NCBI GenBank assembly: GCA_033064195.1
Contig: JARBJD010000241.1
Location: 1-64,000, forward strand
Direction: 5' to 3'
Length of the DNA stretch: 64,000 nucleotides
Source: Blattamonas nauphoetae
Taxonomy: Eukaryota > Preaxostyla > Oxymonadida
A model generated the notes under the pieces. That model made no database searches and was not told where the DNA came from. It saw nothing but the letters and a program-made list of their open reading frames with translations. The position numbers and the translations under genes were made by a program. Positions 11,352 to 24,067 of this stretch are shown piece after piece. Position 1 is the first letter of the stretch. Each line of letters begins with the position of its first letter.

Positions 11352-14300
11352 TCCCTTCCGAGCATCGAATGTTTTGGCGAAGAGATGGGAATGAAGATGA
11401 GTGAGGAGTGTTTGAATCAAATGACGACGTGCGGATGGTCAGGTTCCCTCCCTTCATCTTGACTGCTCCAAATGACAGATGTGTCAGTCGGGTCGAAGTG
11501 ATGTTTGTTGTCGAGTTCACCAGATTGAGGATGCCAGTGTTCCACTCACACAGATCAGAGTGTGAATTGTCATTGTTGTTTGATGGAGTGCCTTTTGGTC
11601 CGACAATTGAACACGTCTCGATCGTTAGTCGACCTCCAACCACTCAAATGAAGATCAGCGAAGGTGAGTCAGATAGAACAATATCAACTTGATGAACCCA
11701 AAGGCGACCTCCACAAACATCAACCATTCCCTCTCTTTCCAACTCCGACGATGTCAACGATGGAGACACAAACAGTTCCGGTTTCGTCGAAGGTCCCGAT
11801 GAGATCACAACTTCATGCTGAGACAGGATCTTCACTTGTTCCTTCAAAGTCGTGTTGTGAATGATCGAAATCGACCACGACGAAATCCCAATGTCTTCAA
11901 CAATCTTCCATCCATCCTCAATCGAAGAGCACGGCCGCTTTCGATCCCCACAAAACAGTGGCGATTCTGATGATGAGCCAGAATCGATAAAAATCACAAC
12001 ATCATCAGGAAGAGAGCCAGTCGTGTTGGAGATGGCAGAATCGAGTCGTGGGGAAGTGTGGTCTTCGTTCATCGCTGTCATTGATGTAATTCTGTACTGC
12101 ATGTCGTGTTGCAGTGTCGTCGCCCATCCAATTGGCATTTCCGATGATTTGGCTTCGATTTCTGAAGTGACGGTTGCGATGAAGGAGAGAGAGTCGTTCA
12201 GAGTCACATTCAGCGAGTTCGGAACAATCAGGTCTGTTCCTGTCAGAACAACAAAGCACCCAGTGTGGAGATCGTTCGAGAACTCGAACTTCATTCCTGT
12301 GACTTTTGGAGGAAATGGAACTTTGATTGCGATTTCATCTTCCACACAAATCCCATTCGATGCAATCGAGCTTCCACCCAGTTTGTATTCTTCTCCGTAT
12401 TTCATCTGGTTGGCGTCTTCATCGTCTCCAACTGCGAATTCTGCTGTGCAGTGCGTGTCATCCAATGCCACAACATTCGACAACGACTCCCACTTCTGGC
12501 TTTCCGATGCCAGATTCAATTTCCCACTTCGAGAGAGGAGACCTCGACCTTCCAGCGACACAATCATTTTTGTGAAGTCCTTGTTCAGCTGGATACTCGT
12601 GCATGCTTCGATTCGAGGGGGTTCTGCTGGCGTGGTGAATGTGACTGTGTTTGGGAGCCTGACCTGCTCTTCTGTTTGTTCATCTTTTGGCAGCCACATC
12701 ACTCGAGTCACTTCGTATCTTGTTGACCATTCCAGTCTTCCTTCTGCATCCGCTGGATGAAGAGGCTTTGAGCTTGTCAGAGTTTTCAACGATGAGCGAG
12801 TCAGTGTGATGTTCAACTCATTTCCTCCATTCTCAACCACCATCCAATAACTCCCTTCAAACAATCCGTTGCCTGTCAAAACTATCTCTGTTGTGTTCCA
12901 ATCCAACAACGACGATTCTGCTCTGTCCAACCTCGGAGCGAGAACATCGAACCCACGAATCGCTCCTGCTCGGAAGGCATAGTCTGCACGAGGCAGAATC
13001 CCATTCGCTCCTGACGACACCATCCCTGTTCCAACTGTGGATGATACTGCGTCACTTCCAAACACGACATCGACGACGAGACGAGGAACATTCGACCCAT
13101 CCAGCAGCATTTTCATCGTTCCATTCATCGCTGCTCGTGTCGTAACTGTCACCGTCGCTTGGTCATCACTGAACGAAACATCCAAAGATTTGAACGAGAC
13201 AGTTGTGTCGAGCTGCAGCACCAAAAAGCTGTCATAGAGTGGATCGTAAAAACAGACATTTGGTGCACCCGACGTGGAGTCACAAAATTGGATCATGTCC
13301 GACGTGACTCGGGATGAATAAACGTAGTAGAAAAAGATGTCGAAGGAGTTGTAGTAAGTGAAGCATTCTCTGAACTGCAAAGAGGAGAAGGACAGAGTTT
13401 TCATTTGATTAATGCAAACAGCATTACCAATACCATATGATTCGCATCTCACGAAGGCAGTGTTTGACATTGTGAGGATGTCTGAATCGAGAAACACTGC
13501 ACCAGATTGATCTGCCTTAGAGAGTTCGAAAAAGCAACTGTCAATCGTAATTGAAAACAGACGAGTAGCTAAGACGCTTCCAGCAGTATAACTTGAGCAT
13601 TCAGAGAACGACGAGCCAGACAGGGAGAATTGTTCATTGCCCCAGTCAGATTCGAAGAATACTGCGCCACCTGGATATTGTGCTCTTGGGTAGGTGCATT
13701 TGTGGAAGGAGCAAGTCTCAATTGTGAGAGAGGACGACGACGATTCGACATAAAGGTAGATTGCTGCACCAGCACCGTAAGAGGCTCCAGTGTCTGTCAT
13801 CTCGTTGAATGTGCAGTGGGAGAAGGAGACAGAAACGGAATAGGAATCAAAAGACTCATTGACGAATCGATCAATCTCCGACTGTGTTCGGTTTTCGAAG
13901 GAGAAGTCATACTCTCCGTTCGATTGGCGGATGCACGACGAGAAGGTGGTGTTCAGGCACACCAGATTCCCTCCCAAGTTCGGTGACATCATTCCCGTCC
14001 CGCTGTCGTGGTTCGTGCTCATCCGAACACAACTCCCAACCACTCACTGATACACTTCACTCCCAAACAGCTGCTTTCCAAGTGGGAAGCAAGAAGAGCA
14101 TGTCATGTTCACAAGATTGCTTCCCACCAGACTTGTTTCCATCTGCAGTCCACAACGAGATGCTCCCAAAGAGAAGTCTTGTTCAGTCACACCAAACGAG
14201 AACAGAGGGCCAGTTCCTCCAATCAAATCCTTCGATTCCAGCCACACACCAGTCCCAATAATTGTGACGTATTCAGCTTGGCTTGCCTCCATATTTCCTC

Positions 14301-14953
14301 TTTTCGACGGCACGAGGGGAGACCATTGGTTGTGGACGTGTCAGACCAACAAATGGCGCAACATGGTCGGATTTCGAGTGGAGAGTCACATCTGCCAGGA
14401 TGATGGTCGAACCCAGCGGTATGCCTTCATGTGATGATGTCCTGATCATGAATGGACATGAATCGCCATTTGAAGTGATCGAGCTTGACGAAAAGCGGAC
14501 AGTCGAGCCAGAGACTGAACAGATCCCATTTCGTTCCGAGATCAGGATGGTGTGAACTCCGCTCATCGAAAAGGTGCTATTCAGCACATCAAACATGAAT
14601 AATGCCACAGAGAGTCCGTCAGTCGTATCGTTTGGGGTCGGTTTCGGTTCGCCTTTTGTCGACGCTTCATTTGGAGACCAAGACGAATGGGCGGAACTTG
14701 GTTGGATGTCGCGTTGAAACAACAATCTCGAACTGTTCCCAATCAGCGTCAGATCTTCCGATCGGATCTCGATGCTGGAGGAGACGACGACATCGTTGCT
14801 GAGACGCAATATCTTCGAATTGGGACAACCCACTTCCATTCTGTTTTCAGTATCGGCGCTTAGAAGTGACAGAAGAGAGTTTGGGGAATTCGAAAGGTCA
14901 GTTTGGGTGCAGATGAAGATAGCGACAATGACGAGAAAACTGTTCATTGACAC
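11352..14953 (-). pseudogene. receptor copy 1: beta-helix/Ig-like surface receptor, 3' truncated
   Basis: It starts at 14,953 with a hydrophobic signal peptide (M-S-M-N-S-F-L-V-I-V-A-I-F-I-C) and is closely similar to copy 2 (15,666-20,762) throughout. Beta-helix strands occupy about 14,800-13,300, Ig/IPT-like repeats about 13,250-12,050, and a second beta-helix block with F-C-G-D-R-K-R-P-C begins near 11,940. Relative to copy 2 there is a 1-bp length difference near 14,290 that shifts the frame, and two CGA-to-TGA changes (near 14,047 and 11,648). The match to copy 2 stops at about 11,352, so the transmembrane and pseudokinase parts are lost. It is most simply a dead tandem duplicate. Confidence 0.8.
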
Positions 14954-15655
14954 GCTCGGACAAAACCAAGTTCCTGCAGCCCAATATCATTTTGTGAACC
15001 ATTACAATGATGCGTTCTTGAACCCGTTAGATCCAATGATCCGGCTGAGATTTCTGTGATTCACGGGAATTCAATCGGATGATGGTTTCAAGATTCTCTG
15101 CATCGCATCATCGTTCAACACGAAGTGAAAGCGAAGAGTGAAGGTTCATATCGATTTGAGTGTTTGTCGAAATCAACAATAATGCAAATCCAGCCAAGTT
15201 AGTTGAAGAACGCGTCAGCGTTTTGCTTGGTAATGATAAAGCTACAGAGCCACCTTTCGATCTCAAAACAAGAGAATCGATTCCTGCGACGTCTCTTTTG
15301 CGACATTTGATGAGTTTCGCGTTGAATGAACCGAACTCAGTACGTAGAAATGGCCCATTTTTGTGTGTTTCGGTCAAAGTGGAAAATAACAACGACAATA
15401 AAGGAGATGGATGAGAAAAGCAGCTTAAAAAGAGTGATAAGACACCAATCAAAAGTGCGAAGAACAAAAAATCACACAACAGAACAGAGAGGGAGAGAAT
15501 CAAGAAAGCAAACAGAAAGGATGTTCAGAAGCAGATGAAAAGAAAGAGAGAAGAATCAAGACGAGATGGAATGAAGACTCGCTGACATGCAATGATGACG
15601 AGAACGAAGTGAATGAGAAATGATGACGAGAGATGAAGTGATGAGGAGGAGTGAA
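14954..15655. promoter_or_regulatory. upstream region of receptor copy 1, with preserved empty site
   Basis: No gene is seen. The region is homologous to the upstream region of copy 2 (20,763-21,262 joined to 24,068-24,277), so it belongs to the tandem unit and should contain the receptor promoter. The 8-bp CAATCAAA at 15,446-15,453 is the unoccupied equivalent of the target duplicated around the 2.8-kb element at 21,263. The stretch 15,450-15,655 is purine-rich. Confidence 0.55.
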
Positions 15656-15665
15656 TGAAGGTGAG

Positions 15666-18600
15666 TCAAGTTTGCGCGAACGCTTTTGGATGGATTGACT
15701 TGTCAGCAGGGAGGAGAGCGAGCGTGGACTCGACCGTGTCCAAGTCGGGTCGGTCATCCGGATTGAGCGAGAGACACTGTTCGATCAGTTCTCTCATCTC
15801 CACGTTCTCCACCAGCTCCAGCTTCGGTGTCGCACCTGCCACGATCTGTCGAGATGCATTCACCGCATCTTGCTCCCCGAAGGGAACACTCCCAGTCTCC
15901 ATCTCCCACAAGAGAAGGCCAAGACTAAAAACTGCCCCGTGGCCTGAGTTCATATGTCGTTTGTTCGCAATCACTTCGGGCGCATACCAACGCACTCCTT
16001 CACTCACTTGCTCAGCTAACTGAGGCGCAGTCAGCTTCGATTCGAGTGTCTCCATTGTTGGGTCTTGATCAGGATGTTCCGGCTGAGTTGGTTGTTGGTC
16101 GGGTTGAGGCGGAGTGCAGTTGAGAAGAGGAGCTGGCAGAGACAGGTCGAGATTCAGTTTCAAGCACACATTCTGTTTCGAATCGAACAGAACATTGTGA
16201 GCGGTCAGTGCTCGAAGAATAGCTGCGTCTCTGTCTTTCTTCGACACTTCCTTCAATCCTCGAACAAGCTGAAGCTCAGCTTCTCGCACTCGAACATTCC
16301 AACGATTCTCCGAGTGAAGTGCGTTGTACAGCGTTCGATCTTTCGAAACATACTCCGTGCTCTTCAAATCTCCATTGCAACGAAGCACTTCCTCCAAATT
16401 CTGAATATCAAGCAAGTTGTCAGACGGCTCTGGATCGGATTTCTGTCTTGTTTCATCATTGCATTGCGAGGAAGCGCAGGTTTGGATGGAAATCACTCCG
16501 ATCCTGTTGTCTGTCACAATCTCCATTTTCTCGTCTTCCAATGGTTGTTGATCCGACGTTTTCATTTCTTCGATGTTGGTTCCTTTCTTCTGGACTGTTC
16601 TTCGTCGCCAGCACACGAACAGGACAATCAGAGTAAGAAGGAGGAGGCACACGAGAGAGACGAGGAGAGGAAGCCACCACTTCATGTTCTCTTTCGCTGC
16701 TCGTGATCGCCTCTCCACTGCGTTCTCCTGAATCACAAACGATGTCGCTGAAATGGCACCTTTTCCAACTGCCAGTCGTCCACGCCATTCCAAAGCATCG
16801 TCGAATCCATCCAATGACGACAGAGGGAGAGACAGTTCGATGATGGATTCATTGAACGACGTGGTCGTGTCCTGAGAGAGCGGGTACTGTTTCGGTTTTC
16901 CCTCCTTTCCATCTTTCTGTTTTTCGAACACTTCCAGGAAGAGCGAGCAAGGAATCAGTGTCGATCCAGCGATTGACAAACTGAAAGCCTTTTCGGTCTT
17001 GTTCAGCTTGCTCGTCGACGATGACGAGAGTGTTGGGACGAAGAACGGAGCGTTCACATTCACATCGTCGCCACTCAACGAGCAGTCTTCGTGCGACAGC
17101 CAAAGATGAGGATGATCTGTCTTCCCATCTCCTCCACTCAGACTCCCAACCTCAATCTCACCCCCTTCCGAGCATCGAATGTTTTGGCGAAGAGATGGGA
17201 ATGAAGATGAGTGAGGAGTGTTTGAATCAAATGACGACGTGCGGATGGTCAGGTTCCCTCTCTTCATGTTGACTGCTCCTTGGGAGAGGTGGGTCAGATG
17301 TGTTGATGTGATAGCTGTCGTTGAGTTCACCAGATTGAGGATGCCAGTGTCCCACTCACATAGATCAGAGTATGAATTGCCAATATAGTTTGATGGAGTG
17401 CCTTTTGATCCGACGATTGAACACGTTTCGATCGTCAGACGTCCTCCAACCATTCGAATGAAGATCAGCGAAGGAGAGTCAGAGAGAACAACATCAACTT
17501 GATGAACCCAAAGGCGACCTCCACAAACATCAACCATTCCCTCTCTTTCCAACTCCGACGATGTCAACGATGGAGACACAACAGTTCCGGTTTCGTCGAA
17601 GGTCCCGATGAGATCACAACTTCATGCTGAGACTGTATCTTCACTTGTTCCTTCAATGTCGTGTTGTGAAGAATCGAAATCGACCACGACGAAATCCCAA
17701 TGTCTTCCACAATCTTCCTTCCAATCTCAATCGAAGAACACGGCCGCTTTCGATCCCCACAAAACAGTGGCGATTCTGATGATGAGCCAGAATCGATAAA
17801 AATCACAACATCATCAGGAAGAGAGCCAGTCGTGTTGGAGATGACAGACTCGATTTTTGGGGAAGTGTGGTCTTCGTTCATCGCTGTCATTGATGTAATT
17901 CTGTACTGCATGTCGTGTTGCAGTGTCGTCGGCCATCCAATTTGCATTTCTGATGATTTCGCTTCCATTTCTGAAGTCACTGTTGCGATGAAAGAAAGCG
18001 AGTCGTTCAGAGTCACATTCAGCGAGTTCGGAACAATCAGGTGTGTTCCTGTCAGAACAACAAAGCACCCAGTGTGGGGATCGTTCGAGAACTCGAACTT
18101 CATCCCTGTCAGTTTTGGAGGGAAGGGAACTTTGATTGCGATTTCATCTTCCACACAAATCCCATACGATGCAATCGAGCTTCCACCCAGTTTGTATTCT
18201 TCTCCGTATTTCATCTGATTAGAGTTTTCTTCGTCTCCAACTGAGAATTCCGCAGTGCAGTGTGTGGAGTCCAATGCCACAACATTCGACAACGAGTGCC
18301 ACGTTTGGCTGCCTGATATCAGATTCAACCTCCCACTTCGAGAGAGGAGATCTCGGCCTTCCAGCGACACAATCATTTTTGTGAAGTCCTTGTTCAGCTC
18401 GACACTCGTCAAGGATTTGATTCGAGGTGGTTCGGCTGGCGTGGTGAATGTGATTGTGTTGGTGAGCTTGACCTCTTCTTCTGTTTGTTCATCTTTTGGC
18501 AGCCACATCACTCGAATCACTTTGTATCGTGTTGACCATTCCAGTCTTCCTTCTGCATCCGCTGGATGAAGAGGCTTTGATGTTGTCAGAGTTTTCAACG

Positions 18601-20762
18601 ATGAGCGCGTCAGTGTGATGTTCAACTCATTTCCTCCGTTCTCAACCACCATCCAATAACTCCCATCAAACAATCCGTTGCCTGTCAAAACAATCGATGT
18701 CGTGTTCCAATCCAACAACAACGATTCTGCTCTGTCCAACCTCGGAACCAGAACATCGAACCCACGAATCGCTCCTGCTCGGAAGGTATAGATGGCATCA
18801 GGCAGAATCCCATTCGCTCCTGACGACACCATCCCTGTTCCGACTGTGGAGGACTCTCCGTCACTTCCAAACACGACATCGACGACGAGACGAGGAACAT
18901 TCGACCCATCCAGCAGCATTTTCATCGTTCCATTCATCGCTGCTCGTGTCGTAACTGTCACCGTCGCTTGGTCATCACTGAACGAAACATCCAAAGATTT
19001 GAACGAGACGGCGGTGTCGAGCTGTGGCACCAAAAAGCTGTCATAGTGGCGATCTGAACTGAAATAGACATTGTCTTCACCCGACGTGGAGTCACAAAAT
19101 TGGATCATGTCCGACGTGATTTGGGATGATGTAAGGCCGAAGAAATGGATGTCGTTTGTGTAGTGAGCGCGGCATTCTCTGAACTGCAAAAACGAGAATG
19201 ACAGTGTCTTCACCAAACGAGTGTAAATAGCACAAGTATGAGTATTAGCTGTGCATCTCACGAAGGCAGTGTTTGACATTGTGAGGTCATCCGAATCGAA
19301 ATACACTGCACCAATGGCGTATGCAGTTGAGAGTTCGAAAAAGCAACTGTCAACGGTAATTGTTGGCACTTGACTGACAGCGACGCATCCTGTAGTTTCT
19401 GAGGAGCATTCTGTGAATGACGAGCCAAACAGGTGGAAGAGTTGACCTTCGTTGAAAGAGTCGAAGAAGACGGCGCCTCCCGGATAATCTGATGCTGTGT
19501 TGGTGCACTTGTGGAAGGAGCAGGTCGCGATTGTGAGGGATAACGGCGATGTGACTTCGAGAAAGATCGCTGCTCCACCGAAAGGACCTACATCGACGAT
19601 TGTCATCTCGTTGAATGTGCAATGGGAGAACGAGACAGAACCGGTATAGAAATCATAAAACTCAATGACGAATCGACCAATCTTTGATTGTGTTCGGTTT
19701 TCGAAGGAGAAATCATATTCTCCGTTCGATTGGCGGATGCACGATGAGAAGGAGGTGTTCAAACTCATCACATTCCCTCCCAAGTTCGGTGACATCATTC
19801 CCGTCCCGCTGTCGTGGTTCGTGCTTTCTCTCACGCAACTCCCAACCACTCGTTGACACACTTCACTCCCAAACAGCTGCTTTCCAAGAGGGAAGGAAGA
19901 AGAGCAAGTCATGTTCACAAGAGTGCTTCCCACCAGACATGTTTCCAAGTGGATGGCACGAGATGATACTGCCACAGGAGAAGTCTTGTTCAGTCACACC
20001 AAACGAGAACAGAGGGCCAGTTCCTCCAATCAAATCCTTCGATTCCAGCCACACACCAGTCCCAACAATCGTGACGTGTTCAGCTTGGCTTGTCACGTCA
20101 TCTCTCCTTTCGACGGCGCGAGGGGAGACCAGCGGTGGTTGTGGACGTGTCAGACCAACAAATGGCGCAACAATGTCGGATTGCGAGTGGTGCGTCACAT
20201 CTGCCAGGATGATGGTCGAACCCAGCATCATGCCTTCATTTGATGATGTCCTGATCATGAAGGGAGAATAATCGCCATTTGATATGATCGAGTTCGACAA
20301 AAAGCGGACAGTCGAGCCAGAGACTGAACAGATCCCATTTCGTTCCGAGTTCAGGACGGTGTGAATTCCGCTCATCGAAAAGGTGCTATTCAGCACATCA
20401 AACATGAAAGACGCCACGAAGAGTCCATCATTTGTCACTTTTGGTGTCGGTTTCGGTTCGGCTTTTGTTGACGCTTCATTTGGAGACCAAGAAGAATGTG
20501 CGGAACTTGGTTGGATGTCGCGTTGAAACAACAATCTCGAACTGTTCCCAATCAGCGTCAGATCTTCCGATCGGATCTCAATGCTGGAGGAGATGACAAC
20601 ATCGTTGCTGAGACGCAATATCTTCGAATTGGGACAACCCACTTCCATTCTGTTTTCAGTATCGGCGCTTAGAAGTGACAGAAGAGAGTTTGGGGAATTC
20701 GAAAGGTCAGTTTGGGTGCAGATGAAGATAGCGACAATGACGAGAAAACTGTTCATTGACAC
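15666..20762 (-). CDS. receptor copy 2: beta-helix/Ig-like receptor with TM segment and pseudokinase (two apparent frameshifts)
   Basis: The start at 20,762 gives a signal peptide. The order is: beta-helix strands (20,700-19,150), Ig/IPT-like repeats (19,050-17,870), a second beta-helix block beginning F-C-G-D-R-K-R-P-C-S-S (about 17,760), one membrane helix after N-M-K-W-W-L-P-L-L (about 16,680), an R-R-R stop-transfer, then a cytoplasmic kinase-like domain to the TGA at 15,666. That domain keeps W-Y-A-P-E-V and L-G-L-L-L-W-E-M with a C-terminal D-D-R-P-D. It has no glycine loop, HRD or DFG, so it should be a pseudokinase. Two 1-bp shifts against copy 1 interrupt the frame (about 19,960 and 17,578, the latter in an A run). 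They may be real decay or consensus errors. Confidence 0.8.
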
Positions 20763-21262
20763 GCTCGGACAAAACCAAGTTCCTGCAGCCCAATATCATT
20801 TTGTGAACCATTACAATGATGCGTTCTTGAACCCGTTAGATCCAATGATCCGGCTGAGATTTCTGTGATTCACGAGAATTCAACCGGATGAAGGTTCCAA
20901 GATTGTCTGCATCGCATCATCGTTTTTGACCAAATGAAAGCGAAGAGAGAAGGTTCACCTCGATTTGAGTGTTTATCGATGACACAGATCTTGAAAATGC
21001 ATGGATGTTTGTCGACAGAAGCGACAGCCTTTTGCTTGGCCAAGATAGAGATGCAGAGCTCCCCGTCGATCTGAAAACAATAGTTTCGATTCCCACGAAG
21101 TCTCTTGGGCAACATTTGATGAATTTCGCGTCGAATGAACCAAACTCGGTGTTTCGAAATGACCCATTTTTGCGTTTTTCAGTCAAAGTGGAAAATAACA
21201 TCGACAATAATGGAGATGGTAGAAAAAACCAGCTTAAAAAGAGTGATAAGACACCAATCAAA
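20763..21262. promoter_or_regulatory. upstream region of receptor copy 2, interrupted at 21,262
   Basis: This matches 14,954-15,445 base by base with scattered changes, including the 5' flank just before the start codon. The continuation of the homology resumes at 24,068 after the inserted element and runs to about 24,277. No separate gene is seen. Confidence 0.6.
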
Positions 21263-24067
21263 TATACTGGCCTGACCGAGCCTTTTGGCTCGGTCAGTGT
21301 CACCTCTGTTTCGTTCTAAGGGTTAGATCACCATGTAACTCATCAATGAGGTTGAAAACCTTTATATTATCTCAATACCAACAATGTTGGAAAAAAATAT
21401 TCATTTGAATGTGTGGGAAGACAAACTGAAGAGCGAATCATGGAACTGTGAAGTAAAGGTGAAAAATCTGGTCCTGGACACTTTTTGACTCAAAAAGGCA
21501 GCGGACCGGCATGGGTCCATTGTGTCTGGTGGTTTTGAAAAGAGTCTGGCTCAACGGGTTCAATGTGTCTGGCGGTAGATTTCTGAAGAAATCTGGAATG
21601 TATCACAATATAGTTTTCATATATGGTAGTGATGAGATTCATAGAGAGGGTGTCGAAGGGACAGAACCACATAAAAGTCATGGAATGATGAAATTCGTCC
21701 TGTCAATGTTGATCTGAAAAAACCCCAGGTTTTGACTTTATGGATGGTGATTTTGAAAAATCATATGTTTATCACAGAATAATGTTCAAAACAGACAATA
21801 ATCGAAATATAGTGAACCTACAAGTCCAATGAAGTGATAGTTATTAAGGATTTCGAATCGGAGCCTCACATTCTTGAAGGGCAGATCCTCCATTGACTGC
21901 TCCGCCTGTAGCAACAGTTGGGAAAATAGATGCCAAGAATGTAATCAATCGATTGTGTATGTTCCAACCCTCAGATGCTCGACTTTTGGAGGTATCTCAC
22001 CACCAGACACACTGGACCACCGCCAGACATATCGGACCACCACCAGATACAATGGACTTCGCCAGACACACTGGACCCATGCCAGCGGACCTGCAATCCA
22101 GTTCCTCTTTGTTCACAATCGATTGCCCATTTTGATCAACTCGTTTGTCTTGTCCTCTCCCATGGCCTCTTTGTCATCCATATCATCAAGGATCCTTCTT
22201 CGGTTCATCTGTTGCGAACAGCGTGAATTGGTCAAACATATTCACATTCAACTTTGACTGTGAGTGTGGGGAGTGTTAGGAAGGAGTGGAGGGTGGACTG
22301 CGTTCTCGTATCGTGCTTCTTCGTCTCCTGGTACTCTGTCTCCCACACCCACTCTGGCCAGTACTTCTTCAGCCGCGCCTTGTCTTGCGTGCGATCGGAA
22401 AGGAGGATGGAGAGTGTCGGCTGCACAACTACCTCCTTCTCCTCCTCATTCCTCTTCCGGTTCACCTCGCCCTTCCTCACCTCATCTCTTCTTCAAAAAG
22501 CCTAAAAGAACATGTAGCTGCTGTTTGTACAACTCTGAATCTCATTTCTTTGTTATTTCCCTCACAGCTCGTCGATCATTGCTTTGGGTTGTGAAAATCG
22601 GAAAATACCCTCTTGCAGGCATTTCTCTTGTAAGAACGATTGTTGTATCAGCTGCGACACTGTGTTGATGTGACTTTTGGAACCACTACAGGGGGTATAG
22701 GGTGGAATTCCATTCACAAGTTTGGCGGGTTGAGATGACATGTTTCAGCTGTGATTGAAAGAGGAAAGGCTGGAAAAGAGATCGCTTGAAGCACAGATGG
22801 GATGAATCGAGTGCATGCTGAGTTGAAATAGCGGGGTTGTGGAGGTGACGATTCAGTCGTCACAACCGACCAAGAATGCTGTGAGAAGAAATAAGCCCAC
22901 AGCTTGTTCTCTGCCCGTTCCGATGTTCAACCTCCAAAAACAATCATCGAGCGAGACACAGGTGAGTATACAGCCACATGCGAGCAGATCGGCGGGGTTG
23001 GTTCTTTCCGGGTGTCAGGAAAGTCCAGGTTGGCTTCGCGATATCCAGTGCAGATAAATCATTCATTCTGTTCCGATTCATCCCCCAAACGCACATAATG
23101 GTCCGTTCTCCACAGCCGGGTGAAGATAATGTGATGATGACTGTGACCCCTCTGTATTCACAAATTGCCACACAAGCGTCTCCAAGTCCAACACAAACAA
23201 GTCATCTGTAGATATAGTTTCGCTGGTTTGGAGGGAGACTCCACCGACAATGAACCTGACATTGACCAGAAGAACAAAAGAAGAGAAATTATCAAAATAA
23301 GAAAGGAAAAGACGAGAATGAATAGAGGAACGGTGCAAATGGAAAAATACAGACGTAATCATACATATTTTTGTCCCAGATCTGACCTGCATGCCACGCG
23401 ATGGGTGGAGGGATGTCTCCACTCGTTTGCTGTTCTCTCGATTCCATCTTCTCCAAATCAAGTGTGAAGAGTGTGTTTGTCACCTCCTGGTCAAAAGACA
23501 GGCAATGTCATCCAAAAAATGATTCTTTGGCTTTCGACAACGCTTGACCCGAAAACTGATAGCTGAATCATCAAACACAATTCATAACAATCAAATGGGA
23601 ATGGTTGGGAACACAAAAAGAAAGAGTACACACCTGGAACTCGAGGGGTGAGGATGTTTCGGGACTGTTTCGGTGATTCGGTGAGGGGTTTGAAATGAAC
23701 GACGACGGTGGATAGAGACGACATCGAAAATCGAAACCATGTCGAGAGGGGTCTTGATATCATCCAAAAGAGCAAGAGGGAGCACCAGACATGAAAATGA
23801 GAGGAAATGGATTCTGTGAGGTTTGATCATCCCATTGACAGGAACGTTGTGTATCCTTCTCCAACCTGTGACCTCAATTGTCCAAAATCGTCCAGCTCTG
23901 TCATGAAAACACCATCTATGATCATTTTGGTAAATAATGTGAGTTTTCGACATGGAGAATGGTGATGTTCATCCTGTGATCTCACCCATATTTCGAAATT
24001 TCCCGGTCACTGACGGTCAGTACTTTTTGGAAAAAAGTGACCGGTCACCCCCGGTCAGGCCAGTATA
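21263..24067. mobile_element. 2.8-kb TIR element carrying a kelch gene (CTGACCG family, copy 1)
   Basis: The ends are perfect inverted repeats (TATACTGGCCTGACCG), flanked by 8-bp duplications CAATCAAA at 21,255-21,262 and 24,068-24,075. The uninterrupted site survives at 15,446-15,453 in the sister duplicate, so the borders are proved by comparison within the window. The left end contains a hairpin (CTGACCGAGCC-TTT-TGGCTCGGTCAG). The right end has repeated TGACCGG motifs and a ...AGTACTGAC-GTCA-TGACCGG block. Both end types recur at 57,086-59,403. No transposase was recognised. The right half carries an intron-containing kelch gene; the left half (21.3-22.9 kb) holds only short frames, including a block of imperfect CACTGGACC/CCAGACA repeats at about 22,005-22,085. 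Confidence 0.88.
23078..23953 (-). pseudogene. kelch-repeat protein gene (cargo of the 2.8-kb element)
   Basis: Kelch signatures are visible on the minus strand: T-N-T-L-F-T-L-D-L-E-K-M, G-D-I-P-P-P-I-A-W-H-A, then F-I-V-G-G-V-S with D-D-L-F-V-L-D-L-E-T-L-V-W. Two good GT-AG introns fit: about 23,634-23,567, and one beginning at GTATGATTACG (about 23,366) and ending before the codon for F-I-V-G-G. Their splicing joins D-K-N-M to F-I-V-G-G in frame. The upstream part (23,953-23,700) needs a frame change. The gene ends at 23,078 soon after L-C-A-F-G-G, shorter than a complete beta-propeller. Because it lies wholly inside the element, it is probably a captured, partial host gene. Confidence 0.65.

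Larger units (their letters stand above)
6387..11403 (+). pseudogene. beta-helix surface protein gene split by two transposons and truncated
   Basis: The coding parts are 6,387-6,987, 7,557-8,316 and 9,232-11,403. Subtracting each element plus one copy of its 8-bp target gives one uninterrupted plus-strand frame across both junctions, so both insertions broke a live or recently live frame. The protein is Ser/Thr-rich with beta-helix repeats (C-x-x-G-G-V-x-F near 6,550-6,700). It shows four copies of a block that starts with a conserved C-x(5-8)-C-x-[TS] motif: near 7,680, 9,485, 10,255 and 11,105. A signal peptide and start are missing; upstream of 6,387 is non-coding repeat DNA. At about 11,352 the gene runs into the tail of a receptor copy in opposite orientation and ends by chance 17 codons later. 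No membrane or kinase-like domain remains. Confidence 0.75.
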
